Program-made: the position numbers and the translations under genes | The notes under the pieces: generated by a model | The model's input: only the letters and a program-made list of their open reading frames with translations | Database searches by the model: none | What the model was told of the DNA's origin: nothing | Shown: piece after piece, positions 35,098 through 42,983 of the stretch | How positions within the stretch are numbered: the stretch's first letter is position 1 | How the letters are laid out: each line of letters begins with the position of its first letter | NCBI GenBank assembly: GCA_002163155.1 | Contig: MAAO01000006.1 | Coordinates: forward strand, 1-64,000 | Source: Halobacteriovorax marinus | GTDB taxonomy: Bacteria; Bdellovibrionota; Bacteriovoracia; Bacteriovoracales; Bacteriovoracaceae | Length of the DNA: 64,000 nucleotides | Direction of reading: 5' to 3'

Positions 35098-36156
35098 TTA
35101 TTCTATATATGAAAACCTTGGACCAGTTTGATTCTTGTACTTAAGTTTGCTTTCCCTTACTGACTCCAAGTAAATATCAATTCCTAGTCCGATAGTAAGA
35201 TCATTCTTAAATGGGCTAGAGAAGTACCTTCTGTAATTTGTTTTTAAATATACAGATGACTTTGTCGACATAATATAATTAAAGCTAATAGAAGCATTTA
35301 ATAGAATATTCCATTCTGAAGAAATATCCTCCTCATCTGCCCCTCCCCATGGGTCAGCAGCGTAGTAGGTATAAGCAAAAGCTGGGCCTAATTTTAATTC
35401 GCTATAGAAATTGGAAATAACAAATACAGTATTTCCCATGAAAGAAGCTCCTAAACTTCCTGCTTTTATTTCTTCACTGTTATTTTGGTAAGATGGATTA
35501 GAATTATCGGGGGCAATTTCTCCAACAGTTAATGTTCTTTGCGATGCAAAAGCACTGATACTCCAGCCTATGCCATTTGCTTTACTTACAGTGAATCCGG
35601 CTTCGATATCCCACTCCGCATTACCAGCAAATCTCATCTCAGTAAATATTGAAAGTCTTAGTAAGGAATACTTTGGGAAAACCATTTCATTCTTTAATTG
35701 TTTTTCTAATTCTTCTAATTCCTTTTTCTTGGCAAGTAGATTTTGACGTATATTTAACTCATCTTTTTTATTTTCAATTTCTAAATCTAAGTCACTAATT
35801 TGCTTTTGATATGTTTCTAAATCATCCTTTTTGATGGTAGTTACTCTATACTCCATACCTCTTAGGCAATAATAACTCCCATCTTCATTCTTTTCACACG
35901 TGTTCCTTAATGGGGTTAAGATTACTTGAAAATCTTTACAGTCAGCTGATTTGTTACAAATTAGATCAAATTCCTTATTTGTTGCATGAATTGCATTCAA
36001 CTTTGCAGTGGAAATATCTTGTTCTTGCGCCGAGCCACATACTCTAATTATATTTCCCTGTTTTTCAGAAGCCATTTCTTCACACATCCATCCTTCGGCA
36101 TAGCTTGAGGTTGTAATAGAAATAGAAACTAGAAATACAAATAGCTGAGTCTTCAC
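35098..36156 (-). CDS. Outer-membrane-type beta-barrel protein with periplasmic coiled coil
   Basis: A Sec signal peptide (1-20, TSSYA) precedes a Cys-containing globular region (about 25-110; several Cys), a coiled coil (about 115-158: KQISDLDLEIENKKDEL and KKELEELEKQLKNE) and about 190 residues of amphipathic strands typical of an outer-membrane barrel. No family is recognised. It is encoded inside the integrated element next to attR, so it is cargo. A surface role such as receptor masking is only speculation. Confidence 0.65.
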   Translation of the reverse strand: MKTQLFVFLVSISITTSSYAEGWMCEEMASEKQGNIIRVCGSAQEQDISTAKLNAIHATNKEFDLICNKSADCKDFQVILTPLRNTCEKNEDGSYYCLRGMEYRVTTIKKDDLETYQKQISDLDLEIENKKDELNIRQNLLAKKKELEELEKQLKNEMVFPKYSLLRLSIFTEMRFAGNAEWDIEAGFTVSKANGIGWSISAFASQRTLTVGEIAPDNSNPSYQNNSEEIKAGSLGASFMGNTVFVISNFYSELKLGPAFAYTYYAADPWGGADEEDISSEWNILLNASISFNYIMSTKSSVYLKTNYRRYFSSPFKNDLTIGLGIDIYLESVRESKLKYKNQTGPRFSYIE

Positions 36157-36426
36157 TTAATTCTCCATAAACAAATTATGTGTGCAATTATACATAGTTT
36201 AGCTATTTTATCTTATTTAATAATGTTCACCAATATTTCAAAGAACAAGTTTTCTTGACGTTGGAAATTTAGGGTTCAAATAGGGTTCAAATTGTATAAT
36301 TTCTAATGAAAGTAGATGATAATAAATAACTTAGCTGCGACTGGTTGTTAGGTAGTATTTAGTGCTAGTTTGGTTATCTTTTGTGATGGATTATCATTTA
36401 TTATTATGTATTAAAATTGCCCCGAG
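36157..36426. other. Non-coding right end of the integrated element
   Basis: This 270-bp AT-rich stretch lies between the barrel gene and attR. It contains the candidate integrase arm site at 36272-36290. Otherwise I see no gene. Together with attR and the 130-bp chromosomal leader of the pilin-like gene it makes a 470-bp gene-free stretch. Confidence 0.6.
36272..36290 (+). repeat. Candidate integrase arm-type site, right
   Basis: GGGTTCAAATAGGGTTCAA, identical over 18 bases to the copy at 29722-29739, lies 136 bp inside attR. Same orientation as the left copy; contains two direct GGGTTCAAA units. Confidence 0.6.
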
Positions 36427-36496
36427 CAAGTCCTCTCCTGGGCACCAATACTTACACTAAAAAAAGACAAGACTCGAAAGAGTCTTTTTTTTTGCC
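36427..36496 (+). repeat. attR: right copy of the 70-bp att direct repeat
   Basis: Exact copy of 29573-29642, carrying the last 21 bases of the tRNA-Leu and its terminator hairpin with nine T residues (36470-36493). It marks the junction back to the chromosome. Confidence 0.95.
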
Positions 36497-36614
36497 ATTT
36501 TTTCTATTAAATCATCATTTTCTGGCGTCTCTGTGAAGGGGTGATTTACCTATAACTCTCTGAAAGTATTCAATTTCGGAATTCTTTTCCCCTGCATAAA
36601 TTTTCTAGAAGTAC

Positions 36615-36626
36615 TATACTAAGAAT
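36615..36626 (+). promoter_or_regulatory. -10 element very close to the pilin-like start codon
   Basis: TATACT at 36615-36620 ends 6 bases before the ATG at 36627, which would make the transcript leaderless. No good -35 is seen, and no Shine-Dalgarno precedes the ATG. Confidence 0.35.
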
Positions 36627-37337
36627 ATGAATATATTAAATAATAAAAATGGTTTCTCCATGGTGCAGATCATGATGGCGGCGGGAATGATGGGTATTCT
36701 CTCGCTGGGTATGATGAAGATGATGGAGACTCAGAGAAAATCTGCCAAGTCTGTAAAAACCTCCGCTGAGATTCAATCCTTCTACATGGAAGCGAAAGGC
36801 TATCTAGCGAAGTCTGGATATTGTAAAAAAACTTTTGAGGACATGACCATCAAAGAAGATGAAGAGTTTGAGCTGGAAGATGTCTTAAAGCCCAACGGTA
36901 AGGTCCTGTATAAGGTTGGTGAGCTCTATGGTGATCGAACGTTTAGACTTACTTCGATTCAGGTATCTGGCTTTGAGAAAGATTCTGAGTCATCAGGAAT
37001 TATGAAGTTACATTTCTATATGAAGAAAATCGGAAAATCTTATGGAGCTAAAGAGTACATGAGATACATAAAGATAGATGTACAGGTTGGAACAAAGGGT
37101 GAGATCTTGGACTGTGGAACCTTGGGTAGCATGCTTGGTGGAACGGCCTTGGATGGGACGCAGGGTGTTGAGAATATGGAGGTGGCGATTAAAGACCTTC
37201 AGGACGGTAAGGTTACTGAAGAGACAAAGAAATTAGAAAAAGTGATTTATAATAATAAGCAATTAAAGTCCATAAGTGATTCAATCGATTCGATGAAGAA
37301 GACCAATGAGCAAATGAAAGCATTGTTTGCGGAATAA
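36627..37337 (+). CDS. Type IV pilin-like / pseudopilin protein
   Basis: A short leader MNILNNKNG precedes a class III prepilin cleavage site G-FSM and a long hydrophobic Met-rich helix (MVQIMMAAGMMGILSLGMM), the signature of proteins processed by PilD and assembled into type IV pili or pseudopili. The usual Glu5 is Gln. The C-terminal domain has few Cys and ends in a helical tail. No pilus machinery genes are adjacent, so whether it is a minor pilin or pseudopilin is unclear. The gene begins 130 bp after attR, on the chromosomal side. Confidence 0.8.
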   Translation: MNILNNKNGFSMVQIMMAAGMMGILSLGMMKMMETQRKSAKSVKTSAEIQSFYMEAKGYLAKSGYCKKTFEDMTIKEDEEFELEDVLKPNGKVLYKVGELYGDRTFRLTSIQVSGFEKDSESSGIMKLHFYMKKIGKSYGAKEYMRYIKIDVQVGTKGEILDCGTLGSMLGGTALDGTQGVENMEVAIKDLQDGKVTEETKKLEKVIYNNKQLKSISDSIDSMKKTNEQMKALFAE

Positions 37338-37402
37338 CCTTGTTAAGAGTTCCCTCCTATTGTAATTTGGAAATAGACGATAACTAAAACGATTAGGTTT
37401 TC

Positions 37403-38401
37403 ATGAGTACAAAGAAAATTAGTTTAACAGGAATTAAGCCAACGGGAACTCCTCATTTGGGCAACTATCTTGGGGCAATTAAACCAGCTCTTGAGATGGC
37501 CAACTCGGGTGATTTTGAAGGTTACTACTTCATTGCTGATTACCACTCACTGATAACTGTTCACAAACCAGAAACTCTTAAAGAATACATTTATGAAGTG
37601 GCTGCCACTTGGCTTGCTCTTGGTCTAGATCCAAAAAAGATAACTCTCTATCAACAGAGCCACGTTCCAGAGATTATGGAATTGAACTGGATTCTCTCCT
37701 GTTTTACAGCGAAGGGTCTTATGAATAGAGCACATGCTTACAAGGCGATGATTCAAGATAACGAAGAGAGAAAGAAAGATTTGGATCATGGTGTGAATAT
37801 GGGGCTTTATACTTACCCAGTTCTTATGGCCGCGGATATCTTATTTATAAATTCAAATGTTGTTCCAGTGGGAGCTGACCAAGTTCAGCACATTGAGATA
37901 GCGAGAGATATTGCTAATGCCTTTAACCATGTTTATGGTGAAGTGTTTACGCTCCCTGAAGCTAAGGTTCAGGAAGGTGAGCTTGTGCCAGGACTCGATG
38001 GTAGAAAAATGAGCAAGAGTTATGATAACTATATCCCATTATTTCTTCCTGAGAAAAAACTTAAAAAACTTATAAATAAAATTAAAACAGATTCAACTGA
38101 ACCAAGTGTTCCAAAAGATCCTGAAGATTCAATTATCTTTGATTTCTATAAACTCTTCGCTACTGAAGAACAAATTGCTGATTTAGCGGCGTGGTATAGA
38201 AGAGGAATTGGTTGGGGTGAAGCTAAGTTAGAACTCTTTAATGTGATGAATGATCACTTAAAAGGTCCTAGAGAAATTTACAATGAGCTCATGGCCGATA
38301 AATCTAAAATTGATAAAATTTTAGAGGAAGGAGCAGCAAGAGTTCGCCCAAAGGCACAAGAAATTTTAAAAGAAGTTAAGAAATCTATTGGTGTTCTTTA
38401 A
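37403..38401 (+). CDS. trpS: Tryptophanyl-tRNA synthetase
   Basis: Class I aminoacyl-tRNA synthetase charging tRNA-Trp. The HIGH-type signature is GTPHLGN (15-21) and KMSKS lies at 202-206. LNWILSCF, LMNRAHAYK and YPVLMAADIL are typical of bacterial TrpRS. Length 332 aa is normal. The ATG at 37403 starts directly before the conserved first strand (KKISLTGIKPTG). It is a single housekeeping gene followed by a hairpin. Confidence 0.97.
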   Translation: MSTKKISLTGIKPTGTPHLGNYLGAIKPALEMANSGDFEGYYFIADYHSLITVHKPETLKEYIYEVAATWLALGLDPKKITLYQQSHVPEIMELNWILSCFTAKGLMNRAHAYKAMIQDNEERKKDLDHGVNMGLYTYPVLMAADILFINSNVVPVGADQVQHIEIARDIANAFNHVYGEVFTLPEAKVQEGELVPGLDGRKMSKSYDNYIPLFLPEKKLKKLINKIKTDSTEPSVPKDPEDSIIFDFYKLFATEEQIADLAAWYRRGIGWGEAKLELFNVMNDHLKGPREIYNELMADKSKIDKILEEGAARVRPKAQEILKEVKKSIGVL

Positions 38402-38410
38402 AATTAAAGT

Positions 38411-38431
38411 CCGGGGTTTAGACAACCCCGG
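38411..38431. terminator. Hairpin between trpS and convergent gene
   Basis: CCGGGGTT, loop TAGAC, AACCCCGG: a perfect 8-bp stem just after the trpS stop, followed by an AT-rich tract. It can serve both convergent transcripts. Confidence 0.7.
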
Positions 38432-38437
38432 TTAATA

Positions 38438-38881
38438 TTATTCACATTTTTCTGTGTAATTATTGTAAGTCTTATCCATAGCAAAACACATTTTTTCTAA
38501 AAACTCTCTTCTTTCATAATCATTTAATTCGCGATCAGCTGATGAGTTACAAGGCATTCTTCTCATCAGAAATGTTGCGTAGTTAACGACTAATCCTGTG
38601 GTTGCTAAAACGGCTGCTGTTACTTTTGTTAAACCAGGTTCTGGCGCCCAAGTACAAAGAGCTGTAATTGTTCCAATTGTTAATGTTCCAGCTTGTAAAA
38701 GCATGACAAGAGAGTCTCTCGTCTCACATGTCATATTGCTCTTTAATATTGAGGATTTGTTACCATATTCAAGTCCGGTAAAACAAAAGTCTCCAACATT
38801 GGATTTCAAAATTAAGTCTTCATTTGCAAATATAGATTGCATCGATAAGAATATTAAGACTAAGGCCATTAACTTTTTCAT
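38438..38881 (-). CDS. Hypothetical exported protein with hydrophobic segments
   Basis: A Sec signal peptide (1-19, SIFA) is followed by a mature part with two hydrophobic helices (about 57-75 and 84-103) and five or six cysteines. Function is not recognised. It overlaps by 4 bases (ATGA) the stop of the upstream small membrane protein gene, so the two are cotranscribed. The gene is convergent with trpS. Confidence 0.6.
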   Translation of the reverse strand: MKKLMALVLIFLSMQSIFANEDLILKSNVGDFCFTGLEYGNKSSILKSNMTCETRDSLVMLLQAGTLTIGTITALCTWAPEPGLTKVTAAVLATTGLVVNYATFLMRRMPCNSSADRELNDYERREFLEKMCFAMDKTYNNYTEKCE

Positions 38882-39051
38882 TCTTCCTCCTTTAGAAATT
38901 TAAATCTAATAAAAATTGAAATAAATATTAAGAAGTTGATTAAGATAAAAATTGAATAACGACTGATTAGTTTCTCTTCATAAAGTAGGAAGAAAATCGG
39001 ACAGATGGCCGCTGCAATAATGAAAAAATCGTGTTTATCTATTGCTCTCAT
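38878..39051 (-). CDS. Small hypothetical membrane protein
   Basis: A 57-aa protein with two transmembrane helices (about 8-21 and 30-48) and a basic/acidic tail (KFLKEEE). The ATG at 39051 is chosen because GGAG lies 7 bases upstream; the longer frame to 39093 lacks a good ribosome site. Function unknown; its role is probably linked to the overlapping exported protein. Confidence 0.55.
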   Translation of the reverse strand: MRAIDKHDFFIIAAAICPIFFLLYEEKLISRYSIFILINFLIFISIFIRFKFLKEEE

Positions 39052-39138
39052 AACAACTCCTTTCAAGGCTGTATTAAGCAATAGGGATGCCAAGAAGGAG
39101 CTATAGTTTTCAGCTAGTTAAGTGTTCTGAAAATGAAA

Positions 39139-39591
39139 CTACTTATGGTAGGGGTGTCCTGAATTAATGGTAATAGCTCGGTAGACCTGTTCGACAAAGA
39201 GCACTCTTGCCAGTTTATGAGGATAGGTCATGGGAGAGAGAGAAAGTCGCGCTTGTGCTCTTTCAATGATTTTCTGACCATGTCCAGAGGCTCCACCTAT
39301 GATGAAGACAATCTTCTCGTGGCGAGTTTCAATCAGATTGAATAACCAATTTGAGAATTTTTCACTATCAACTAATTTGCCATTTTCAGCTAGGAGAATA
39401 GGAAAGACTTTGCCAATGTCGTTAAGTTTTTTCTCAACTTCATTGGCCTCTAGGTCTAAATTTTCTTTATGGGACTTAACTTCATGAATGTGAAGTTTCG
39501 GTGCTTTAATTCTTTTTAAATACTGCTCTTCAAGTGCTTCCAAATTCTTATCTTTAAGTTTTCCAACTACAATAAGATGAATGTCTTTCAT
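39139..39591 (-). CDS. rlmH: 23S rRNA pseudouridine-1915 N3-methyltransferase RlmH
   Basis: SPOUT methyltransferase acting on the 70S ribosome at helix 69. The SAM-binding knot residues FIIGGASGHG (about 97-106), LSLSPMTYPHKLARVLFVEQVYRA and the C-terminal GHPYHK are diagnostic. Length 150 aa is normal. Last gene of the rplU-rpmA-obgE-rsfS-rlmH block; it overlaps rsfS by one base. Confidence 0.96.
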   Translation of the reverse strand: MKDIHLIVVGKLKDKNLEALEEQYLKRIKAPKLHIHEVKSHKENLDLEANEVEKKLNDIGKVFPILLAENGKLVDSEKFSNWLFNLIETRHEKIVFIIGGASGHGQKIIERAQARLSLSPMTYPHKLARVLFVEQVYRAITINSGHPYHK

Positions 39592-40058
39592 TAGAAGTAG
39601 CTTTTTCCTGTGGCATCTTCAGATTTTTCTTCGTCTTCAGAAGAGAAATAGTAAGAGTTTGGAATCTCAACTTCAACAGCATTTTCCCAGAGGTTGTCTA
39701 GGTCATATACATTTCTAGAAATATCTAAGAATACGTGAACAATGATGTCTCCGAAATCTAGAAGAATCCAGTCGTCACCTTTTTGAGAACCTTCTCTAGA
39801 GATCATTTCATAACCATGATCTTTTAATTGTTTTACAATTACGTCGGCCATAGATTGGGCCATCGTAGGGTTTGTTGCAGAAGCTAGAACAAAGAAATCT
39901 GTTAGTGAACTAGTCTTAGATACGTCTAATATCTTAAGATTAATCCCTTTAAAGTTTCCTAGAATCCAAGCTGTAGCCATTGCAATATTTAATGGAAACT
40001 CGAACTTTTCGTCCTTAACAATTGTACTTACTTCTTTAGTAATAAATTCGTTGCTCAT
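39591..40058 (-). CDS. rsfS: Ribosome silencing factor RsfS
   Basis: Binds ribosomal protein L14 and blocks subunit joining in starvation. The core reads KGINLKILDVSKTSSLTDFFVLASATNPTMAQSMAD and GDDWILLDFGDIIVHVF, the family signature. There is a 25-residue N-terminal extension and an acidic C-terminal tail (SSEDEEKSED) beyond the usual domain. It follows obgE by 6 bases and is coupled to rlmH. Confidence 0.94.
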   Translation of the reverse strand: MSNEFITKEVSTIVKDEKFEFPLNIAMATAWILGNFKGINLKILDVSKTSSLTDFFVLASATNPTMAQSMADVIVKQLKDHGYEMISREGSQKGDDWILLDFGDIIVHVFLDISRNVYDLDNLWENAVEVEIPNSYYFSSEDEEKSEDATGKSYF

Positions 40059-40064
40059 ATATCT

Positions 40065-41087
40065 CTACTCTTTGTAATCTTCGAAAGTTTTTAACATTAA
40101 AGACTTTAAAAGACTAATATTTCTTCCTGATACGGATGATACGGGAAGGACCTTGCGGTCGATTTGTTCTTCAAAGAAATTCACATACTTATCGATTTCC
40201 TCATCTGTCATGGCATCGATTTTAGTTAAGCAAACAAGCTCTTTCTTATTCAGAAGTTCTTCATTAAATTTTCTAAGCTCTTCTCTAATAGTTACATACT
40301 GCTCAAATGCTTCAAATTCATTTAAACACCATGAAACATCAATTAGATGGACGAAGGCCTTAGTTCTTTCAATATGTTTTAAAAATTTAACACCCAGGCC
40401 TTTACCTTCTGAGGCATCTTCAATAAGTCCTGGTATATCTGCAACCACAAATGAACATTCGTCTCCCATATCAACAACACCTAAATTAGGTTCAAGAGTT
40501 GTAAAAGGGTAGTCTGCGATTTTTGGTCTAGCAGCAGAGATAGAAGATATCATTGTGGATTTTCCAGCATTTGGAAGTCCGATTAGGGCGATATCTGCAA
40601 TGAGTTTTAACTCAAGATCAAGTTCGATCGTTTGACCTTCTTTTCCTGGAGTACATGTCTTCGGAGCCTGTTGCACAGATGATTTGAAATGGATATTTCC
40701 CATTCCACCACGACCACCTTCGGCCATGAGGATTCTTTGTCCGTGTTCTGTGAGGTCTGCTAGGACTTGTCCACTTCCAGTTTCAACATCAGTTGAGCGA
40801 ACAATAGTTCCTACAGGGACTTTTAAAATGAGGTCCTCTGCATACTTTCCATGCATTTGGCTGTTTCTACCATCTTCACCATGTTCGGCCTTGAAGACTC
40901 TCTTAGATCTAAAGGTTGCAAGTGTGTTTAGACCATTATCGGCTTGAAAGTAGATACATCCACCATCACCGCCATCACCGCCATCAGGACCACCTAGTGG
41001 GTAGTACTTCTCGCGTCTAAAACTTGAATGACCATTTCCGCCATTCCCACTAATTATTGTAATTACTACTTCATCTATAAATCGCAT
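40065..41087 (-). CDS. obgE: GTPase Obg/CgtA
   Basis: Essential GTPase for large-subunit maturation and stress control. The Gly-rich Obg fold (1-158, GGNGGNGHSSFRREKYYPLGGPDGGDGGDGG region) is followed by the G domain: G1 GLPNAGKST (170-178), G3 DIPG and G4 TKID (Thr replaces the usual Asn). Length 340 aa lacks the OCT C-terminal domain, which is common. Gene order with rplU and rpmA upstream is typical. Confidence 0.96.
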   Translation of the reverse strand: MRFIDEVVITIISGNGGNGHSSFRREKYYPLGGPDGGDGGDGGCIYFQADNGLNTLATFRSKRVFKAEHGEDGRNSQMHGKYAEDLILKVPVGTIVRSTDVETGSGQVLADLTEHGQRILMAEGGRGGMGNIHFKSSVQQAPKTCTPGKEGQTIELDLELKLIADIALIGLPNAGKSTMISSISAARPKIADYPFTTLEPNLGVVDMGDECSFVVADIPGLIEDASEGKGLGVKFLKHIERTKAFVHLIDVSWCLNEFEAFEQYVTIREELRKFNEELLNKKELVCLTKIDAMTDEEIDKYVNFFEEQIDRKVLPVSSVSGRNISLLKSLMLKTFEDYKE

Positions 41088-41106
41088 GAGCTCTCACTGA
41101 CTGCAT

Positions 41107-41140
41107 AAAAAAAAAGGGAATCCCTAAGGATTCCCTTTTA
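41107..41140. terminator. Terminator between rpmA and obgE
   Basis: AAGGGAATCC, loop CTAA, GGATTCCCTT with nine A's on the plus strand, i.e. a T run on the minus-strand transcript after rpmA. Strong stem of 10 bp. Partial read-through or a separate promoter must feed obgE. Confidence 0.85.
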
Positions 41141-41163
41141 GTATATTGACAACTAAATATCAA

Positions 41164-41418
41164 TTAACCCTGTACAACTGATACGATTTTTTTCGTCTTA
41201 TTGTAATAAGAGAATTTAATCGATCCATCAGTTATAGCGAAAAGAGTACAATCTTTTCCTTGTCTAACACCTTGACCTGGGTGGAACTTGTTTCCAGCCT
41301 GTCTTACAATGATGTTTCCAGCGATGACTTTTTCACCACCAAATTTCTTTACCCCATACATGTTTGGGTTAGAATCACGTCCGTTTGTGGTTGATCCCGC
41401 GGCTTTCTTGTGTGCCAT
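41164..41418 (-). CDS. rpmA: 50S ribosomal protein L27
   Basis: [29 protein letters not shown] is the invariant L27 N-terminus, which reaches the peptidyl-transferase centre; no leader needing cleavage is present. Length 84 aa is normal. It follows rplU by 22 bases and is followed by a strong terminator hairpin. Confidence 0.97.
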   Translation of the reverse strand: MAHKKAAGSTTNGRDSNPNMYGVKKFGGEKVIAGNIIVRQAGNKFHPGQGVRQGKDCTLFAITDGSIKFSYYNKTKKIVSVVQG

Positions 41419-41440
41419 GACATATTCTCCTAATTAAAAC

Positions 41441-41806
41441 TTATTTTAAGTATTTTTTTGCAGCAGTTGAACCAGCATCAATTTTTGCAACGTTTCCGTT
41501 ACCATCATTGATTTCAGTGATCAAAAGAGCAGTATATTGCTGACGGTGTCCCATTTTCTTTTGGTACATTCCTGGCTTTCTTTTGAAAGCAATAATCTTT
41601 CTAGATTTTTCATGCTTAATAATTTTTGCAGTAATTTTAGCACCACTTACAGTTGGTAAACCAACTAATGGCTTATCACCACCGATGAAAAGAACTTTGT
41701 CTAATTCAACAGATGAACCTGCTTCGTTAGTTAGTTTTTCAACATCAAGGACGTCCCCAGCTTGAACTTTATACTGGTGTCCTGAAATTTCAACAACTCC
41801 GTACAT
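41441..41806 (-). CDS. rplU: 50S ribosomal protein L21
   Basis: MYGVVEISGHQYKVQAGDVLDV with the later KRKPGMYQKKMGHRQQYT is characteristic of L21. Length 121 aa is slightly longer than the usual 103 because of a Lys/Ala-rich tail. First gene of the ribosome-assembly block. Confidence 0.96.
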   Translation of the reverse strand: MYGVVEISGHQYKVQAGDVLDVEKLTNEAGSSVELDKVLFIGGDKPLVGLPTVSGAKITAKIIKHEKSRKIIAFKRKPGMYQKKMGHRQQYTALLITEINDGNGNVAKIDAGSTAAKKYLK

Positions 41807-41900
41807 TTAATACTCCTAGTCTTTGACAAACTCAGGGGTTCTCGCGGTCTGCGAAGAATCTTGTTACCCTAAACTTGGTCAGTCTATTTCAGAACTACAA

Positions 41901-41929
41901 GATGTATATATTTTGGGGCCCGATGTCAA
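41901..41929 (-). promoter_or_regulatory. Putative rplU promoter
   Basis: On the minus strand TTGACA (41929-41924) is followed after 17 bases by TACATC (41906-41901; overlapping TATACA also possible), about 95 bases before the rplU start. The perfect -35 and GC-rich spacer fit a strong ribosomal-protein promoter. Confidence 0.55.
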
Positions 41930-41942
41930 GGTTTTAAGGGGG

Positions 41943-41970
41943 CTGACAGAGGTATTTAATCGGGTATAAA
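41943..41970 (+). promoter_or_regulatory. Putative promoter of the 272-aa gene
   Basis: CTGACA at 41943 and TATAAA at 41965 with a 16-base spacer, divergent from the rplU promoter only 14 bases away. A leader of about 95 nt with a hairpin would follow. Confidence 0.5.
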
Positions 41971-42023
41971 CGATAAAACTTTAAGGGAAATTCTCCGATT
42001 GTCGATAAGTATATTAGAGCTAG

Positions 42024-42057
42024 AGGACCTGCGTTTTTACGACGCATGATTTGTCCT
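42024..42057 (+). other. Nested hairpin in 5' leader of the 272-aa gene
   Basis: AGGAC pairs with GTCCT (outer) and TGCGT with ACGCA (inner), loop TTTTACG, ending 4 bases before the GGAG ribosome-binding site. It could regulate translation. Confidence 0.45.
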
Positions 42058-42070
42058 AACGGAGATAGCA

Positions 42071-42889
42071 ATGGAAATATCAGATCAAACAAGTTATTCG
42101 TATTTTCAATACTTTAAGGGCCTTGGTCTGCCTATTTATCTAAGGCTTAATCTGGCCCACTTTCAGTCGGACGTGGTTGAGTTGTTCAAATCCATGAAAT
42201 TTGAAGAAATGTCGCCGAAAGAGGTGACCGAGATGGAAGAAGGTTTTAGTAAAGAGAAATTCTCGAGACTTCTAACTATTGAGGAAGCCACTCCTGGCGT
42301 CATGCGCCAAATTGGATCATTTTCCGACTCTGATAGATTTGGCTCGGAGAGTATTCAACCAAAAGATGGTTATCAGGTTTATAGATATAGAGGCCTAGCG
42401 ATGATGCTCTATGCTCACTCTTTTAAAGAGTGGCAGATGGGTTGCTCAGAGGACTTTGGAGTTGAGGCGACGAACCTTGCTTCTAGAGTTGTGATCAATA
42501 GATTTCTTTCTTGGTCACTCGCTCCGCTTGGAATTATTGGTTTTTGGGGTGTTCCCGTTGACGAGGGAATGGTTGTCATGAAACCAAGTGATTCAAATGG
42601 AGAAGTGGTTTTCATTGATGTCTTTAAAAGATGGTCTTATACGCAAGATGGAAACAAGAGAATTAAGAATTCTTTTAAACTTCTAAAGTTAGATAGTAGT
42701 TTAAAAGAGCGCTCGATCACAATGAGTGGAGAGAGATTTCTAACTTTCTTAACAGCTCATTGTACGTATTTTAGTTACGGTGGACATTCAATTCCAGTGA
42801 GACAAATGATTCAATCTCTTTGTCGAAACTATGAAGGTCATGTTTATCCGCTGGAGAGTTTTCAGCCACGGACAGATTTAAACTTGTAG
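42071..42889 (+). CDS. Hypothetical conserved-looking cytoplasmic protein
   Basis: I do not recognise this 272-aa protein. It has no signal peptide; there is a short hydrophobic stretch (LAPLGIIGFWGVPV, about 170) and many aromatic residues. GGAG lies 7 bases before the ATG. It stands alone between the rplU block and lgt, with its own promoter-like sequence and a structured leader. Confidence 0.6.
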   Translation: MEISDQTSYSYFQYFKGLGLPIYLRLNLAHFQSDVVELFKSMKFEEMSPKEVTEMEEGFSKEKFSRLLTIEEATPGVMRQIGSFSDSDRFGSESIQPKDGYQVYRYRGLAMMLYAHSFKEWQMGCSEDFGVEATNLASRVVINRFLSWSLAPLGIIGFWGVPVDEGMVVMKPSDSNGEVVFIDVFKRWSYTQDGNKRIKNSFKLLKLDSSLKERSITMSGERFLTFLTAHCTYFSYGGHSIPVRQMIQSLCRNYEGHVYPLESFQPRTDLNL

Positions 42890-42983
42890 AAAAATCTTTC
42901 AATTTCTTCCTATTATTTTCTTCTAGCACCTTTAGAGAAGTGTTAGCATAGCTAAATAGAATTTTAACCAAATAGGAAGGTTT

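Larger units (their letters stand above)
29573..36496. mobile_element. tRNA-Leu-integrated element (about 6.85 kb), candidate phage satellite
   Basis: The element is bounded by perfect 70-bp direct repeats and has its integrase gene next to attL. Gene order: integrase, Rep-like ATPase, AlpA/Xis-like protein, unknown 275-aa protein (all minus), then HTH/small-terminase-like and DUF2971 genes (plus) and an outer-membrane-type protein (minus). No capsid, tail, conjugation or relaxase genes are present. Int plus AlpA-like regulator plus replication ATPase is the core set of P4-like and PICI satellites, but the element is smaller than typical ones. The right copy keeps only 21 bases of the tRNA, so it is not a second tRNA gene. 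Confidence 0.88.

Noticed and set aside
36427-36447. A second tRNA-Leu copy near 36.4 kb
   Set aside because: Only the 3' end of the tRNA is present (last 21 bases); no anticodon or acceptor 5' strand. It is the attR half-site.
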